Source: an uncultured Prolixibacteraceae bacterium
GTDB taxonomy: Bacteria > Bacteroidota > Bacteroidia > Bacteroidales > Prolixibacteraceae
DNA: 64,000 bases
Assembly: GCA_937915865.1 (NCBI GenBank)
Contig: CALGIG010000022.1
Location: 62,001 to 126,000 of the forward strand
Reading direction: 5' to 3'
This document shows, one piece after another, positions 9,969-18,414 of the stretch. The stretch's first letter is position 1. Each line of letters starts with the position of its first letter. A model generated the notes under the pieces. That model was not told where the DNA came from and did no database searches. It saw only the letters and a program-made list of their open reading frames with translations. Both the position numbers and the translations under genes were made by a program.

Positions 9969-11300
9969 ATGATCAAACGAAATGACGTTCAAACTATAGT
10001 AAAGGGCGATAAGCGAATCGTTACCGGCTGGGTAATGTACGACTGGGCCAATTCAGTTTATCAGTTAACCATTGCTTCCGCAATTTTCCCAATTTATTAT
10101 AACACCGTAACCCGCTCGGGCAACAATTTTACAGTCTCTTTTTTTGGAGCAAAAATCATAAATACTGTCCTTTATTCGTGGGCAATTGCTGCTGCCTATC
10201 TTCTGGTAGCATTAATGTCGCCGCTGTTTTCGTCAATGGCCGATTATACAGGACGGAGAAAAGGCTTTATGCGAACTTTTACATTGATTGGAGCCATTGC
10301 CTGTGGAGCATTATATTTTTTCGACAAAAACCATATCGAACTTGGAGTTATAGCTTTTACCCTGGGAACAATTGGCTATGGTGGAAGTATTGTTTTCTAC
10401 AATTCGTTTCTCCCGGTAATTGCGGAGCCTGAAGATCAAGACAGAATTAGTGCCAGAGGTTATTCCATGGGATATCTTGGTGGAGTAGTTTTGTTGCTTT
10501 TCAATTTGCTAATGATTATGAAACCCGGATGGTTTGGAATTGCTTCTGACAGTTCGTTACCTGCCCGAATCTCTTTTTTGAGTGTTTGTATCTGGTGGGT
10601 TGGTTTCTCGCAAATAACATTTAGTCGGTTGCCCAAGTACACTTTCAGAAAAAGAATAACACGAGAATCAGTTTGGACCAATGGATATAACGAATTAAGG
10701 CTGGTTTTCAACCAAATTAAAAAATCGTATAAGCTAAGCATGTACCTCGCCGGATTTTTCTTTCTGATGATGGGGGTACTTACCACTATGTTTATGGCAG
10801 CCACTTATGGCGAAAAACAAGTTGGACTGAAAGAAGATGTTTTAATTCCAACAGTTTTGGCCATTCAATTGGTTGGGATGCTAGGTGCCTGGATGTTTGC
10901 ACGTATTTCGGAAAAAATTGGGAACCTAAGAGCGTTAATGATCTCTACGGTTGCATGGACTTTCATCTGTATCGGCGCCTATTTTATTACCAATGCGCTT
11001 GGTTTTTTAATTGCAGCATTTTTCATTGGTATAGTAATGGGAGGTTCTCAATCTCTTGCCCGAAGCACATATTCGAAAATGCTGCCTGCCGAAACCACCG
11101 ATCATACTTCTTTTTTCAGCTTTTATGATGTAATGGAAAAGCTGGCAACAGTGGCCGGAACATTTAGCTTTGGAGCCATTGAAGCACTTACAGGAAGTAT
11201 GCGTTTTTCAGTATTGGCAATTACCATATTTTTCATGATCAGCCTTATTTTCATGATGCCTCTTTACTGGAAAACCAGGCAAGAAAAGAATAAAACGTAA
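9969..11300 (+). CDS. MFS permease of the UMF1 / Atg22-like family
   Basis: This 443-residue integral membrane protein has about 12 predicted transmembrane segments. The N-terminal WVMYDWANSVYQLTIASAIF (from about residue 21) and the motif SSMADYTGRRKGFMRTF after helix 2 are typical of UMF1-type transporters. The GGSQSLARSTYSKMLP segment near residue 357 is also conserved in that family. The natural substrates of bacterial UMF1 permeases are poorly known. It stands alone on the plus strand and its transcript probably ends at the hairpin at 11,332. Confidence 0.88.
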   Translation: MIKRNDVQTIVKGDKRIVTGWVMYDWANSVYQLTIASAIFPIYYNTVTRSGNNFTVSFFGAKIINTVLYSWAIAAAYLLVALMSPLFSSMADYTGRRKGFMRTFTLIGAIACGALYFFDKNHIELGVIAFTLGTIGYGGSIVFYNSFLPVIAEPEDQDRISARGYSMGYLGGVVLLLFNLLMIMKPGWFGIASDSSLPARISFLSVCIWWVGFSQITFSRLPKYTFRKRITRESVWTNGYNELRLVFNQIKKSYKLSMYLAGFFFLMMGVLTTMFMAATYGEKQVGLKEDVLIPTVLAIQLVGMLGAWMFARISEKIGNLRALMISTVAWTFICIGAYFITNALGFLIAAFFIGIVMGGSQSLARSTYSKMLPAETTDHTSFFSFYDVMEKLATVAGTFSFGAIEALTGSMRFSVLAITIFFMISLIFMMPLYWKTRQEKNKT

Positions 11301-11331
11301 ACATTGTATAAAGAAGAAATCTCATAAAAGC

Positions 11332-11364
11332 AGAAAAGACTGGTTTCCCAGCCTTTTCTCTTTT
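11332..11364. terminator. Bidirectional terminator between convergent genes
   Basis: The 12-bp stem AGAAAAGACTGG/CCAGCCTTTTCT (11332-11359, one G-U pair) has a 4-base loop and is followed by CTTTT. It lies between the MFS gene ending at 11,300 and the minus-strand gene ending at 11,386, and can serve both. Confidence 0.7.
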
Positions 11365-11385
11365 AACAGAAATCTTGAACGTTAA

Positions 11386-11847
11386 CTAATCCCTCTTTTG
11401 TTTTTGACCTCTGTATTCTCTTATTAAGTGTCCCCTAAACTCATTCTCAGTGCGGTAGAGCAACAGAACTTTCTTCTTTGGTAAAACTTTTAAAAATTGC
11501 TTATTGTATTCTTTAAGCAGCATTGCTTCTTTTTCAAATGAATCAATGTAATTTCCAGTGAGTTTTTCAATCTCGCTATCCGAAAGCTGATCGTATTTAT
11601 CATCAGGCATACGTTCAAAATCGTGTTTTTGACGTTGTATATCAAAACGCCTTTTCTCAAACTCGTTGTAAACAGGCCAGAATACTTGTGCTTCAGCTGG
11701 AGTTAAACTCAATTTCTCGGTAAAGAAGGATATTTTCTGAGCCTTAATTTTTTCATACATTTCGGAAGCAGGCTTCCCCATATCCTGAGCATTTACCATA
11801 AACAGCGTAAAAAGCAACAGAAAGTTTATAAGTATTAACTTCTTCAT
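11386..11847 (-). CDS. Exported Spy/CpxP-like small protein
   Basis: This 153-residue protein has an N-terminal signal peptide (MKKLILINFLLLFTLFMVNA) and a charged, all-helical mature part. The pattern LSLTPAEAQVFWPVYNEFEKR near residue 46 corresponds to the LTxxQ-type helix of Spy/CpxP-like periplasmic proteins. The ATG at 11,847 is preferred over an in-frame GTG one codon upstream. The start lies 2 bp after the stop of the putative anti-sigma gene, so the two are transcribed together with the sigma factor. In Bacteroidota, small proteins like this often follow an ECF sigma/anti-sigma pair and may sense envelope state; for this gene that is inference. Confidence 0.72.
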   Translation of the reverse strand: MKKLILINFLLLFTLFMVNAQDMGKPASEMYEKIKAQKISFFTEKLSLTPAEAQVFWPVYNEFEKRRFDIQRQKHDFERMPDDKYDQLSDSEIEKLTGNYIDSFEKEAMLLKEYNKQFLKVLPKKKVLLLYRTENEFRGHLIREYRGQKQKRD

Positions 11848-11849
11848 CA

Positions 11850-12302
11850 CTAATTATTTTGAATTTCAGAAAAAATTTGAACTTCATTAAGTCCCGAAGA
11901 AAGATAAGCTAGCATATCTTCCGAATTTATGTCGGTAGAATTGCTATTATCATCAGAAAAAATTGCATTAACCAAAGTACTTTCATCGATAAGCGAAAAG
12001 TTTAAAGTTGAATCATCTTTAACAGTGCTTATTGCACTCATAGATAATTCCCGGGAGACATTGTGCGTTGTAAATTGACTGTTTACCACAAGATAAACTA
12101 AAAGAATACTTGCTGCCACAGCTAATACAGGCTTTAATATGCGAACAAAATTAACTGATCGGCCTTTCTGTTTATTTTCTGCCTGTATTTTACACATGAT
12201 ACGGTCGTTGAACGAATCGAAGTAACCATCGGGAACCTTAAATGGATTCGCTCCATGTTGTTTCATGAATTCGGATTCAATATGTTCTTCTTCGTTATAC
12301 AT
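11850..12302 (-). CDS. Putative anti-sigma factor, single-pass membrane protein
   Basis: This 150-residue protein has a soluble N-terminal part of about 50 residues, one hydrophobic segment near residues 54-73 (ILKPVLAVAASILLVYLVV) and a Ser/Asp-rich C-terminal part that should be periplasmic. The N-terminal PFKVPDGYFDSFNDRI motif is common in Bacteroidota proteins encoded directly after ECF sigma factors, and that position plus the topology is the basis for the anti-sigma call. It has no HxxxCxxC zinc motif, so it is not a canonical ZAS-type anti-sigma. It begins 113 bp downstream of the sigma factor. Confidence 0.6.
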   Translation of the reverse strand: MYNEEEHIESEFMKQHGANPFKVPDGYFDSFNDRIMCKIQAENKQKGRSVNFVRILKPVLAVAASILLVYLVVNSQFTTHNVSRELSMSAISTVKDDSTLNFSLIDESTLVNAIFSDDNSNSTDINSEDMLAYLSSGLNEVQIFSEIQNN

Positions 12303-12414
12303 GATTTGTGAAATTCTGTTGCTTTGACATTCTCTTTCAGAAATAGTTTAATACAAAGCAATTATTTTTATTTTTTGATTTTTCTATCCCTATTTTATCG
12401 AAAACCTATATGTT

Positions 12415-12975
12415 CTAATATTCGACCCTGGTTTCATGATATTTAATAAACTCTTCTACTTTCTTTACTGCGTGGTGATACGAAGCCTTAAGGGCACCAA
12501 CCGATGTTTCCAGTATTTCCGACATATCTTCATATTTTATGTCATCGTAATACTTCATATTAAAAACTATTCGTTGCTTCTCAGGTAACTGAGCTATTGC
12601 TTTTTGTAAAAGCTTTTGCCAATGATTTCCATCGAAATATGGATCACTTTCAAGGTTATTCACCAAAAAATCGGTTTCACTGGTTAAGCTGGAGGTTAGT
12701 TTTCGTTTTTTCTGATTCAGAAAAGTAATTGACTCGTTGGTTGCAATGCGATATAGCCAGGTAAATAACGACGAATCGCCACGAAATGAGTCAATTCCAT
12801 TCCATATTTTGATGAATGTATTCTGTAAAACATCATCGGTATCGTCATGATTCAATACAATCTTTCGAATGTGCCAATACAGCCGTTCCTTATATAAAGA
12901 AACCAGTTGCCTAAAAGCCCCTTCACGCGTCGAAGGTACTCTCAGTGCATCAAGAATCTGCTGATCATTGGTCAT
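12415..12975 (-). CDS. RNA polymerase ECF-type sigma-70 factor
   Basis: This 186-residue sigma factor has region 2 around residues 25-95 (DTDDVLQNTFIKIWNGIDSF, then SLFTWLYRIATNESI) and region 4 around 125-180 (LPEKQRIVFNMKYYDDIKYE, then SVGALKASYHHAVKK). The ATG at 12,975 (MTNDQQ) is preferred over an upstream in-frame start at 13,014, because the added 13 residues match nothing in the family. It heads an apparent operon with the putative anti-sigma factor and the Spy-like protein, which suggests an envelope-related regulon. An inverted repeat at 13,027-13,047 lies just upstream. Confidence 0.9.
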   Translation of the reverse strand: MTNDQQILDALRVPSTREGAFRQLVSLYKERLYWHIRKIVLNHDDTDDVLQNTFIKIWNGIDSFRGDSSLFTWLYRIATNESITFLNQKKRKLTSSLTSETDFLVNNLESDPYFDGNHWQKLLQKAIAQLPEKQRIVFNMKYYDDIKYEDMSEILETSVGALKASYHHAVKKVEEFIKYHETRVEY

Positions 12976-13026
12976 AATTGAATCGATGGATGTCTTTCTG
13001 ACAATCAAAAGCAAAAAAGGTTTAAT

Positions 13027-13047
13027 TGATCATGTATATAATGATCA
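13027..13047. promoter_or_regulatory. Inverted repeat upstream of the ECF sigma gene
   Basis: TGATCAT and ATGATCA are perfect 7-bp arms separated by GTATATA, centred about 60 bp upstream of the sigma-factor ATG. The site is short and AT-rich, so it could be a dimeric regulator operator or chance; no T-run makes it a terminator. Confidence 0.35.
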
Positions 13048-13088
13048 TTAACTTTTCAAATAAACAGAACTAAGCAGTAATTAATCCT

Positions 13089-13838
13089 TTACTCAATCCT
13101 AAAGTTTAAGCCTTCCTGCTTTAGCTTTTCGTAAACCTGAATATCGAACTGGTACAATTTAGCTGCACGATGCGCTACATTTTGTTGTTTCTCTCCCGAA
13201 TCAATGAGTAACTCCATTTTTGCCAGTTTCTTTCTGAAGTTACGTGTATCCATTTTCTTATTCAGGATAACCTCGTAGAGCAATTGTATTTCGGAAAGTG
13301 TAAATTTTTCGGGCAACAAATGAAAACCAACCGGGTGGTACATAACTTCCTGACGTAATTTATCGAGCGCTTTCCTTATAATTATTTCATGGTCGAAACA
13401 AAGCGTCGGTAATTCATTTAAATTAAACCATTGCAGCGACTTTGCCAGCGATGATTGTTTCAGGCTGTAATAATCCGGATTGATAAGAGCATAATAACCA
13501 ATGGTAATAACCCGCGTATATGGAACCCTGTCGAGCGAACCAAATGCAAAAATTTGCTGAAGATATACATCATCGAGCCCAGTTGCCTGGTGTAAAAGTT
13601 CTTTGGCAAATTCATCCAGGTCCTTGTCTTCGGGTACATGTTCACCAAAAAGGCTCCAATAGTTTTCGCCAGTTAAAACCGGATGTTTTTCGTAAATCTG
13701 TTTGATTTGTTCTGAACTAGCCTGCCTGGGTAAAGCTTGCAGCAGAGCTTCTCTATCTATCTGGTTTAAAAGAACACGAAGACCCGACTTATCGAATCCA
13801 AAGATTACACAGTCAATGGAAATAGAATTTAAAATCAT
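13089..13838 (-). CDS. NrtR-like Nudix-domain transcriptional regulator
   Basis: This 249-residue protein has an N-terminal Nudix fold (about residues 1-150) and a C-terminal winged-helix part (about 160-235, HLLPEKFTLSEIQLLYEVIL). The Nudix box region GEHVPEDKDLDEFAKELLHQ lacks the REUxEE catalytic glutamates, so ADP-ribose hydrolysis is unlikely. Degenerate Nudix plus winged helix is the NrtR architecture, in which ADP-ribose or related compounds control sugar or NAD genes. Bacteroidota contain many paralogues controlling pentose operons. No target gene sits beside it. A TATTTTTG box on the minus strand (13,857-13,864) is a plausible promoter. Confidence 0.8.
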   Translation of the reverse strand: MILNSISIDCVIFGFDKSGLRVLLNQIDREALLQALPRQASSEQIKQIYEKHPVLTGENYWSLFGEHVPEDKDLDEFAKELLHQATGLDDVYLQQIFAFGSLDRVPYTRVITIGYYALINPDYYSLKQSSLAKSLQWFNLNELPTLCFDHEIIIRKALDKLRQEVMYHPVGFHLLPEKFTLSEIQLLYEVILNKKMDTRNFRKKLAKMELLIDSGEKQQNVAHRAAKLYQFDIQVYEKLKQEGLNFRIE

Positions 13839-13856
13839 GAGTATTTGATTGATCTA

Positions 13857-13864
13857 CAAAAATA
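13857..13864 (-). promoter_or_regulatory. Candidate -7 element of the NrtR-like gene
   Basis: On the minus strand this reads TATTTTTG, matching the Bacteroidota -7 consensus TAnnTTTG, 18 bp upstream of the ATG. A clear -33 TTTG at the right distance is not seen, so support is partial. Confidence 0.4.
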
Positions 13865-13918
13865 ATAAACCAGATTTAAACTGGCACAATGTGCCTAAAA
13901 TATTAACTCTCCAAATTA

Positions 13919-13952
13919 TTTGCTTTTTAGTTTTGCGAATCGATTATCTTTG
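13919..13952 (+). promoter_or_regulatory. Bacteroidota-type promoter of ychF
   Basis: TTTG at 13919-13922 and TATCTTTG at 13945-13952 match the -33 and -7 elements of the major Bacteroidota sigma factor, with a 22-bp gap (19-21 is usual). The predicted transcript starts near 13,958 and reaches the ychF ATG after about 24 bases. Confidence 0.6.
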
Positions 13953-13981
13953 CATCCAAATACAAAAATAAGAGAAAAAGC

Positions 13982-15082
13982 ATGGCTTTAAAATGTGGAA
14001 TTGTAGGACTTCCAAATGTTGGCAAGTCGACCTTGTTCAATTGCTTATCGAGTGCAAAAGCGCAATCAGCAAATTTTCCGTTTTGTACTATCGAACCTAA
14101 TATTGGTGTAATAACTGTACCCGACGACAGAATGATAGAACTTCAAAAAATTGATAATCCCAAACGGGTAGTACCAACAACCGTTGAAATAGTAGATATT
14201 GCAGGATTAGTAAAAGGTGCAAGTAAGGGCGAAGGTCTTGGAAACCAGTTTTTGGCCAACATCCGCGAAACCGATGCCATTATTCATGTTTTGAGATGTT
14301 TTGACAACCCGAATATCACTCATGTCGACGGTTCAATCAATCCAGTTCGTGATAAAGAAGTGATTGATATTGAATTACAATTGAAAGACCTTGAAACAAT
14401 TGAAGCCCGGATTGCCAAATGGGAAAAAGTTGCAAAGGTTGGCAACGATAAAAATGCAAAAAAAATAGTAGAAGTTTGCCATCGTTACCGCGAAGCTTTA
14501 CTTCAGGGTAAATCAGCCCGAACAATTGAACTTAATTCCGAAGAAAAAAGCTTAACCAAAGATTTCTTTTTGCTTACCAATAAACCAGTTTTATATGCCT
14601 GTAACGTTGATGAAGGCTCTGCAAAATCAGGCAACAACTATGTTGAAATGGTAAAAGGAGCAATAAAAGATGAGAAAGCTGAGATATTAATTATTGCCGC
14701 TGCAACCGAAGCCGACATTGCCGAACTGGAATCGTACGATGAAAAACAAATGTTCCTGGAAGAGCTTGGTTTAACCGAACCTGGTGTAAACAAACTGATA
14801 CATGCTGCTTACAAATTGCTAAATTTAGAGACCTATTTCACTACTGGTGCTGACGAAAGCCGCGCATGGACATATATTAAAGGAACTAAAGCGCCACAAG
14901 CTGCTGGTATTATTCATACCGACTTTGAGAAAGGATTTATACGGGCCGAGGTAATTAAATATGTCGATTACATTCGTTTACGTTCGGAGGCAGCCTGTCG
15001 CGATGCCGGAAAAATTTCGATTGAAGGGAAAGAATATGTAGTTCAGGATGGAGACATTATGCATTTCAGGTTTAATGTATAA
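13982..15082 (+). CDS. ychF: Redox-regulated ATPase YchF
   Basis: This 366-residue protein is full length for the universally conserved Obg-family YchF, which binds ATP rather than GTP and interacts with the ribosome. G1 is GLPNVGKST (residues 9-17) and G3 is DIAGLVKGASKGEGLG near residue 72. The G4 position reads NVDE instead of NKxD, which accounts for ATP preference in the family. A helical coiled coil lies in the middle, and the C-terminal TGS domain contains the YIKGTKAPQAAGIIHTDFEK segment. It stands alone between its own promoter and a terminator. Confidence 0.97.
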   Translation: MALKCGIVGLPNVGKSTLFNCLSSAKAQSANFPFCTIEPNIGVITVPDDRMIELQKIDNPKRVVPTTVEIVDIAGLVKGASKGEGLGNQFLANIRETDAIIHVLRCFDNPNITHVDGSINPVRDKEVIDIELQLKDLETIEARIAKWEKVAKVGNDKNAKKIVEVCHRYREALLQGKSARTIELNSEEKSLTKDFFLLTNKPVLYACNVDEGSAKSGNNYVEMVKGAIKDEKAEILIIAAATEADIAELESYDEKQMFLEELGLTEPGVNKLIHAAYKLLNLETYFTTGADESRAWTYIKGTKAPQAAGIIHTDFEKGFIRAEVIKYVDYIRLRSEAACRDAGKISIEGKEYVVQDGDIMHFRFNV

Positions 15083-15104
15083 CCAAATATTTATAATAAT
15101 TTGA

Positions 15105-15138
15105 CAAAAGGCGGTTGTTTCAACTGCCTTTTGTGTTT
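15105..15138 (+). terminator. Rho-independent terminator after ychF
   Basis: The 13-bp stem CAAAAGGCGGTTG/CAACTGCCTTTTG (one G-U pair) with a TTT loop occupies 15105-15133 and is followed by TGTTTTT. It is 22 bp after the ychF stop. Confidence 0.8.
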
Positions 15139-15452
15139 TTATTCAGCAACATTTGTTTCTTTTAATTGATGATAGCCAAGTTAAAAACTTACAATTTTTT
15201 ATTGCCATTCAGAATTTTAAATGGGGGGGGGTAATCAAAATTCATATAGATTTTACTTATTTCAAACAAAAAAACAGGGAGTCCTCTCCAAAAATACAAA
15301 TCAGTATTATATCTAATACATCTAAAAAATATCTTTATTTTCAAAAAATATTAAAATTTCAAGAAAATTGTCAAGCATTGTTTCGAAATAAAATCAAATT
15401 GTATATTTTTGAGCTCTCAAACAAAGATTGAATATTATTAAACGAATATATT
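15139..15452. other. AT-rich leader region upstream of asnB with a G9 tract
   Basis: This gap holds a run of nine G at 15223-15231 in otherwise very AT-rich sequence and a promoter close to asnB. A 92-codon open frame at 15153-15431 is Lys/Ile/Phe-rich in the way untranslated AT-rich DNA reads and resembles nothing known, so I do not call it a gene. Confidence 0.45.
15381..15411 (+). promoter_or_regulatory. Candidate promoter of asnB
   Basis: TATTTTTG at 15404-15411 fits TAnnTTTG. TTTC at 15381-15384, 19 bp upstream, is a one-mismatch -33 element. The predicted start near 15,417 gives a 36-base leader. Confidence 0.5.
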
Positions 15453-17123
15453 ATGTGTGGATTTGTAGGAGCATTTGAATTAAAAGGCAGGGCAACGGAA
15501 CTACGCCCCCAGGTATTAACAATGTCGAAAAGAATACGTCATCGTGGCCCTGATTGGTCAGGTATTTTTTCATGTGACAAAGCAATACTTGCTCATGAAC
15601 GCTTATCGATTGTTGACCCGGAATCAGGTCAGCAACCATTGTATAGTAAAGATGGCAACCTTATATTAGCAGTAAACGGCGAAATTTATAATCACCTCGA
15701 AATACGTGGACGGATTGGAGATAAATATGAATTTCTTACCCATTCTGATTGCGAAGTTATACTTGCGCTTTACCGCGAAAAAGGGCCTGATTTTCTGGAA
15801 GAACTTAATGGTATTTTTGCATTCTGCCTTTACGACAAGGAAAAAGATGTTTATATGGCAGCCCGCGACCATATAGGTATTATTCCGATGTACCAGGGTT
15901 GGGATAAATCAGGTAACTACTTTGTTGCATCCGAATTAAAAGCACTCGAAGGCTTTTGCAACAAAATAGAAGAGTTTTTGCCTGGGAAATATTTATATAG
16001 CCCCGATAAAGAAGTGAAAACCTGGTATACCCGCGATTGGATGTCGTACGACGCAGTAAAAGATAACAGTTGTGATATAGCTGAACTTAGAAAATCGCTG
16101 GAAGATGCTGTACAACGCCAATTAATGTCCGACGTACCGTATGGGGTGTTACTGTCAGGAGGTCTGGATTCTTCAGTAATATCGGCTGTTGCAAAGAAAT
16201 TTGCAGCTTACCGTGTCGAATCAAAAACTCACGAACAAGCGTATTGGCCACAGTTACATTCGTTTGCTGTAGGGTTGGTTGGTTCACCAGATTTGGCTGC
16301 TGCCAGAAAAGTTGCTGATCATATTGGAACTATTCATCACGAAATTCATTTTACAGTTCAGGAAGGGTTGGATGCAGTTCGCGATGTAATTTACCACTTG
16401 GAAACTTACGATGTTACTACTGTTCGGGCATCAACCCCGATGTATCTTTTAGCACGCGTAATCAAATCGATGGGCGTTAAAATGGTTCTTTCGGGAGAAG
16501 GTGCAGACGAGGTCTTTGGTGGCTACCTTTATTTTCACAAAGCGCCAAATGCCAAAGAATTCCACGATGAAACAGTTCGTAAATTGGGCAAACTGCATTT
16601 ATACGACTGTTTACGCGCTAACAAATCGTTGGCTGCCTGGGGTGTCGAAGGTCGCGTTCCATTCCTGGATAAAGAATTCCTTGATGTTGCAATGCGTCTG
16701 AATCCCGAAGAAAAAATGGCTAAAAACGGGAGAATGGAAAAATGGGTCGTACGTAAAGCCTTTGAAGATTACTTACCCGAAAGTGTAGCCTGGAGACAAA
16801 AAGAACAATTCTCTGATGGCGTTGGCTATAACTGGATTGACTCGTTAAAAGCACTAGTTGCTGAAAAAGTTACCGAAGAGATGATGGAAACTGCCAAATA
16901 TCGCTTTCCGATTAATCCACCAATGTCGAAAGAAGAGTATTATTATAGAAGTATATTTACCGAACATTTCCCTTCGGATTCGGCAGCCAGTTGTGTACCC
17001 TCAGTTCCGTCAATTGCCTGCAGTACTCCAATTGCTTTAGAATGGGACGCAAGTTTCAAAAACAATGCTGATCCATCTGGCCGCTCTGTTGGAAGTGTTC
17101 ATATCGATGGATATAAAAAATAA
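15453..17123 (+). CDS. asnB: Asparagine synthetase B, glutamine-hydrolysing
   Basis: This 556-residue class II amidotransferase makes asparagine from aspartate, ATP and glutamine. Cys2, exposed after Met removal (MCGFVGAF), is the glutaminase nucleophile, and RIRHRGPDWSG and NGEIYNH complete the glutaminase site. The synthetase half carries the PP-loop LLSGGLDSSVISA near residues 232-244 and the LSGEGADEVFGGY motif near residue 347. The length equals that of the E. coli AsnB type. It forms a single-gene unit between the G9-containing leader and a strong terminator. Confidence 0.96.
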   Translation: MCGFVGAFELKGRATELRPQVLTMSKRIRHRGPDWSGIFSCDKAILAHERLSIVDPESGQQPLYSKDGNLILAVNGEIYNHLEIRGRIGDKYEFLTHSDCEVILALYREKGPDFLEELNGIFAFCLYDKEKDVYMAARDHIGIIPMYQGWDKSGNYFVASELKALEGFCNKIEEFLPGKYLYSPDKEVKTWYTRDWMSYDAVKDNSCDIAELRKSLEDAVQRQLMSDVPYGVLLSGGLDSSVISAVAKKFAAYRVESKTHEQAYWPQLHSFAVGLVGSPDLAAARKVADHIGTIHHEIHFTVQEGLDAVRDVIYHLETYDVTTVRASTPMYLLARVIKSMGVKMVLSGEGADEVFGGYLYFHKAPNAKEFHDETVRKLGKLHLYDCLRANKSLAAWGVEGRVPFLDKEFLDVAMRLNPEEKMAKNGRMEKWVVRKAFEDYLPESVAWRQKEQFSDGVGYNWIDSLKALVAEKVTEEMMETAKYRFPINPPMSKEEYYYRSIFTEHFPSDSAASCVPSVPSIACSTPIALEWDASFKNNADPSGRSVGSVHIDGYKK

Positions 17124-17156
17124 TTGTTGAAGATAATTTCTCCTAAAATCACAAAT

Positions 17157-17184
17157 AAAACCGGGTCTTGTCCCGGTTTTTTTG
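17157..17184 (+). terminator. Rho-independent terminator after asnB
   Basis: AAAACCGGG/CCCGGTTTT hairpin with a short loop followed by a run of T (TTTTTTTG), 34 bp downstream of the asnB stop. Confidence 0.88.
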
Positions 17185-17255
17185 TTTTCAGACATAGGAA
17201 TCTTGGTAAATAATTCTAACTTGCAAGTACTTGTTTCACTTACAATTATTACACA

Positions 17256-18353
17256 ATGAAGAAAATTTTTTATTGGTTATTTGCTGCTTTAATTGGGATA
17301 GTTGCCTGCACCTCAAAACCTTCATTCGAGGTGAATTTTAAACTTACAGGTGCAATTGGCAAGGCTTATCTTAGCCAACGTCAAAACGGAAAATGGATAA
17401 AACTTGATTCTGTTGATTTAGTAAACGGAGAAGGCTCCTTAAAAGGATCTGTATTAACTCCTGAAGTTTATTACCTTGAAGTTGGGGGAAAAGGTAACGC
17501 TTTACCTGTTTTTATTGAAAATTCAGTTATACATATTGAAGGATTGGCCGATTCGTTATGGAAAGCAAAAGTTAGCGGATCAAAAATTCAGGACGAATAC
17601 GAAACACTAAAAAATAAACTAGAAACAATTGAAAAAGAAGGAAGTAAATACTACAAACAAGCTAAAGAAGCAAAAGATGCCGGAAACAAAGCAAAAGCTG
17701 ATAGTTTAATGGGCATCGCCGAAAAATCGTTTATGGAAGTTGAGAAAGTTCAGAAGAATTACATTAAAACTAATCCATCCTCATATATCTCACCATTTTT
17801 ATTGAGCCAGGTTTACTATGAAATGGACGCTGACACTTTGGAATCTTACCTGAAAAGTTTTGACAAAAAACTGGAGCAAGTACAAATTATAAAAACATTA
17901 AGTGAGCGTTTGGGCAAACTCAGGAAAGTAGCCATTGGCCAAATTACACCTGATTTTACGATGGCAGCCATTGATGGTAGCCCTATAAAACTGAGTGATA
18001 TATATTCAAAAAATAAATATACACTTATTGATTTCTGGGCCTCGTGGTGTGGACCATGCCGTGGTGAAAATCCAAATGTTGTTGCTGTTTATTCAGAATA
18101 TAAATCAAAAGGTTTTGGAATTATTGGCGTTTCGCTCGACAAGGAAAAAGCCAAATGGGAAAAGGCAATTGCCGATGATAAACTCGACTGGATTCAGGTT
18201 TCTGATTTAAAGGGATGGCAAAATGAAGCAGCAGGGCTGTACGCAGTAAACTCAATTCCATCAAATCTATTAGTTGATAACACTGGTAAAATCATAGCCA
18301 GAAATTTAAGAGAAGAAAAACTTAAGGAAACCATTTCAGGTTTATTGAAATAA
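17256..18353 (+). CDS. Thioredoxin-like (TlpA/AhpC-type) lipoprotein with N-terminal DUF4369-like domain
   Basis: This 365-residue exported lipoprotein has lipobox IVAC at Cys18 (FAALIGIVACTSK). A beta-rich N-terminal domain (about residues 25-110) resembles DUF4369. A charged helical spacer follows (about 120-210, with KxxKEAKDAGNKAKADS). The C-terminal thioredoxin domain (about 228-365) has active site WASWCGPCRGENP near residues 263-275. Such proteins act as envelope thiol-disulfide reductases in Bacteroidota. The cis-proline is present (NSIPSNLLVD). It is flanked by terminators on both sides and so is monocistronic. Confidence 0.9.
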   Translation: MKKIFYWLFAALIGIVACTSKPSFEVNFKLTGAIGKAYLSQRQNGKWIKLDSVDLVNGEGSLKGSVLTPEVYYLEVGGKGNALPVFIENSVIHIEGLADSLWKAKVSGSKIQDEYETLKNKLETIEKEGSKYYKQAKEAKDAGNKAKADSLMGIAEKSFMEVEKVQKNYIKTNPSSYISPFLLSQVYYEMDADTLESYLKSFDKKLEQVQIIKTLSERLGKLRKVAIGQITPDFTMAAIDGSPIKLSDIYSKNKYTLIDFWASWCGPCRGENPNVVAVYSEYKSKGFGIIGVSLDKEKAKWEKAIADDKLDWIQVSDLKGWQNEAAGLYAVNSIPSNLLVDNTGKIIARNLREEKLKETISGLLK

Positions 18354-18358
18354 AAAAT

Positions 18359-18402
18359 AAAGTGCCCAATGTTTGGAATTAAACCCAGTCTTTGGGCACT
18401 TT
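18359..18402 (+). terminator. Terminator after the thioredoxin lipoprotein gene
   Basis: AAAGTGCCCAA (18359-18369) pairs exactly with TTGGGCACTTT (18392-18402) across a 22-base loop. It follows the stop codon by 5 bp and precedes the next gene by 12 bp. Confidence 0.65.
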
Positions 18403-18414
18403 AAACCATAAGAC

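Noticed and set aside
15153..15431. 92-codon open frame on the plus strand before asnB
   Set aside because: Lys/Ile/Phe-rich as expected from AT-rich DNA, no domain, overlaps the G9 tract and the asnB promoter.
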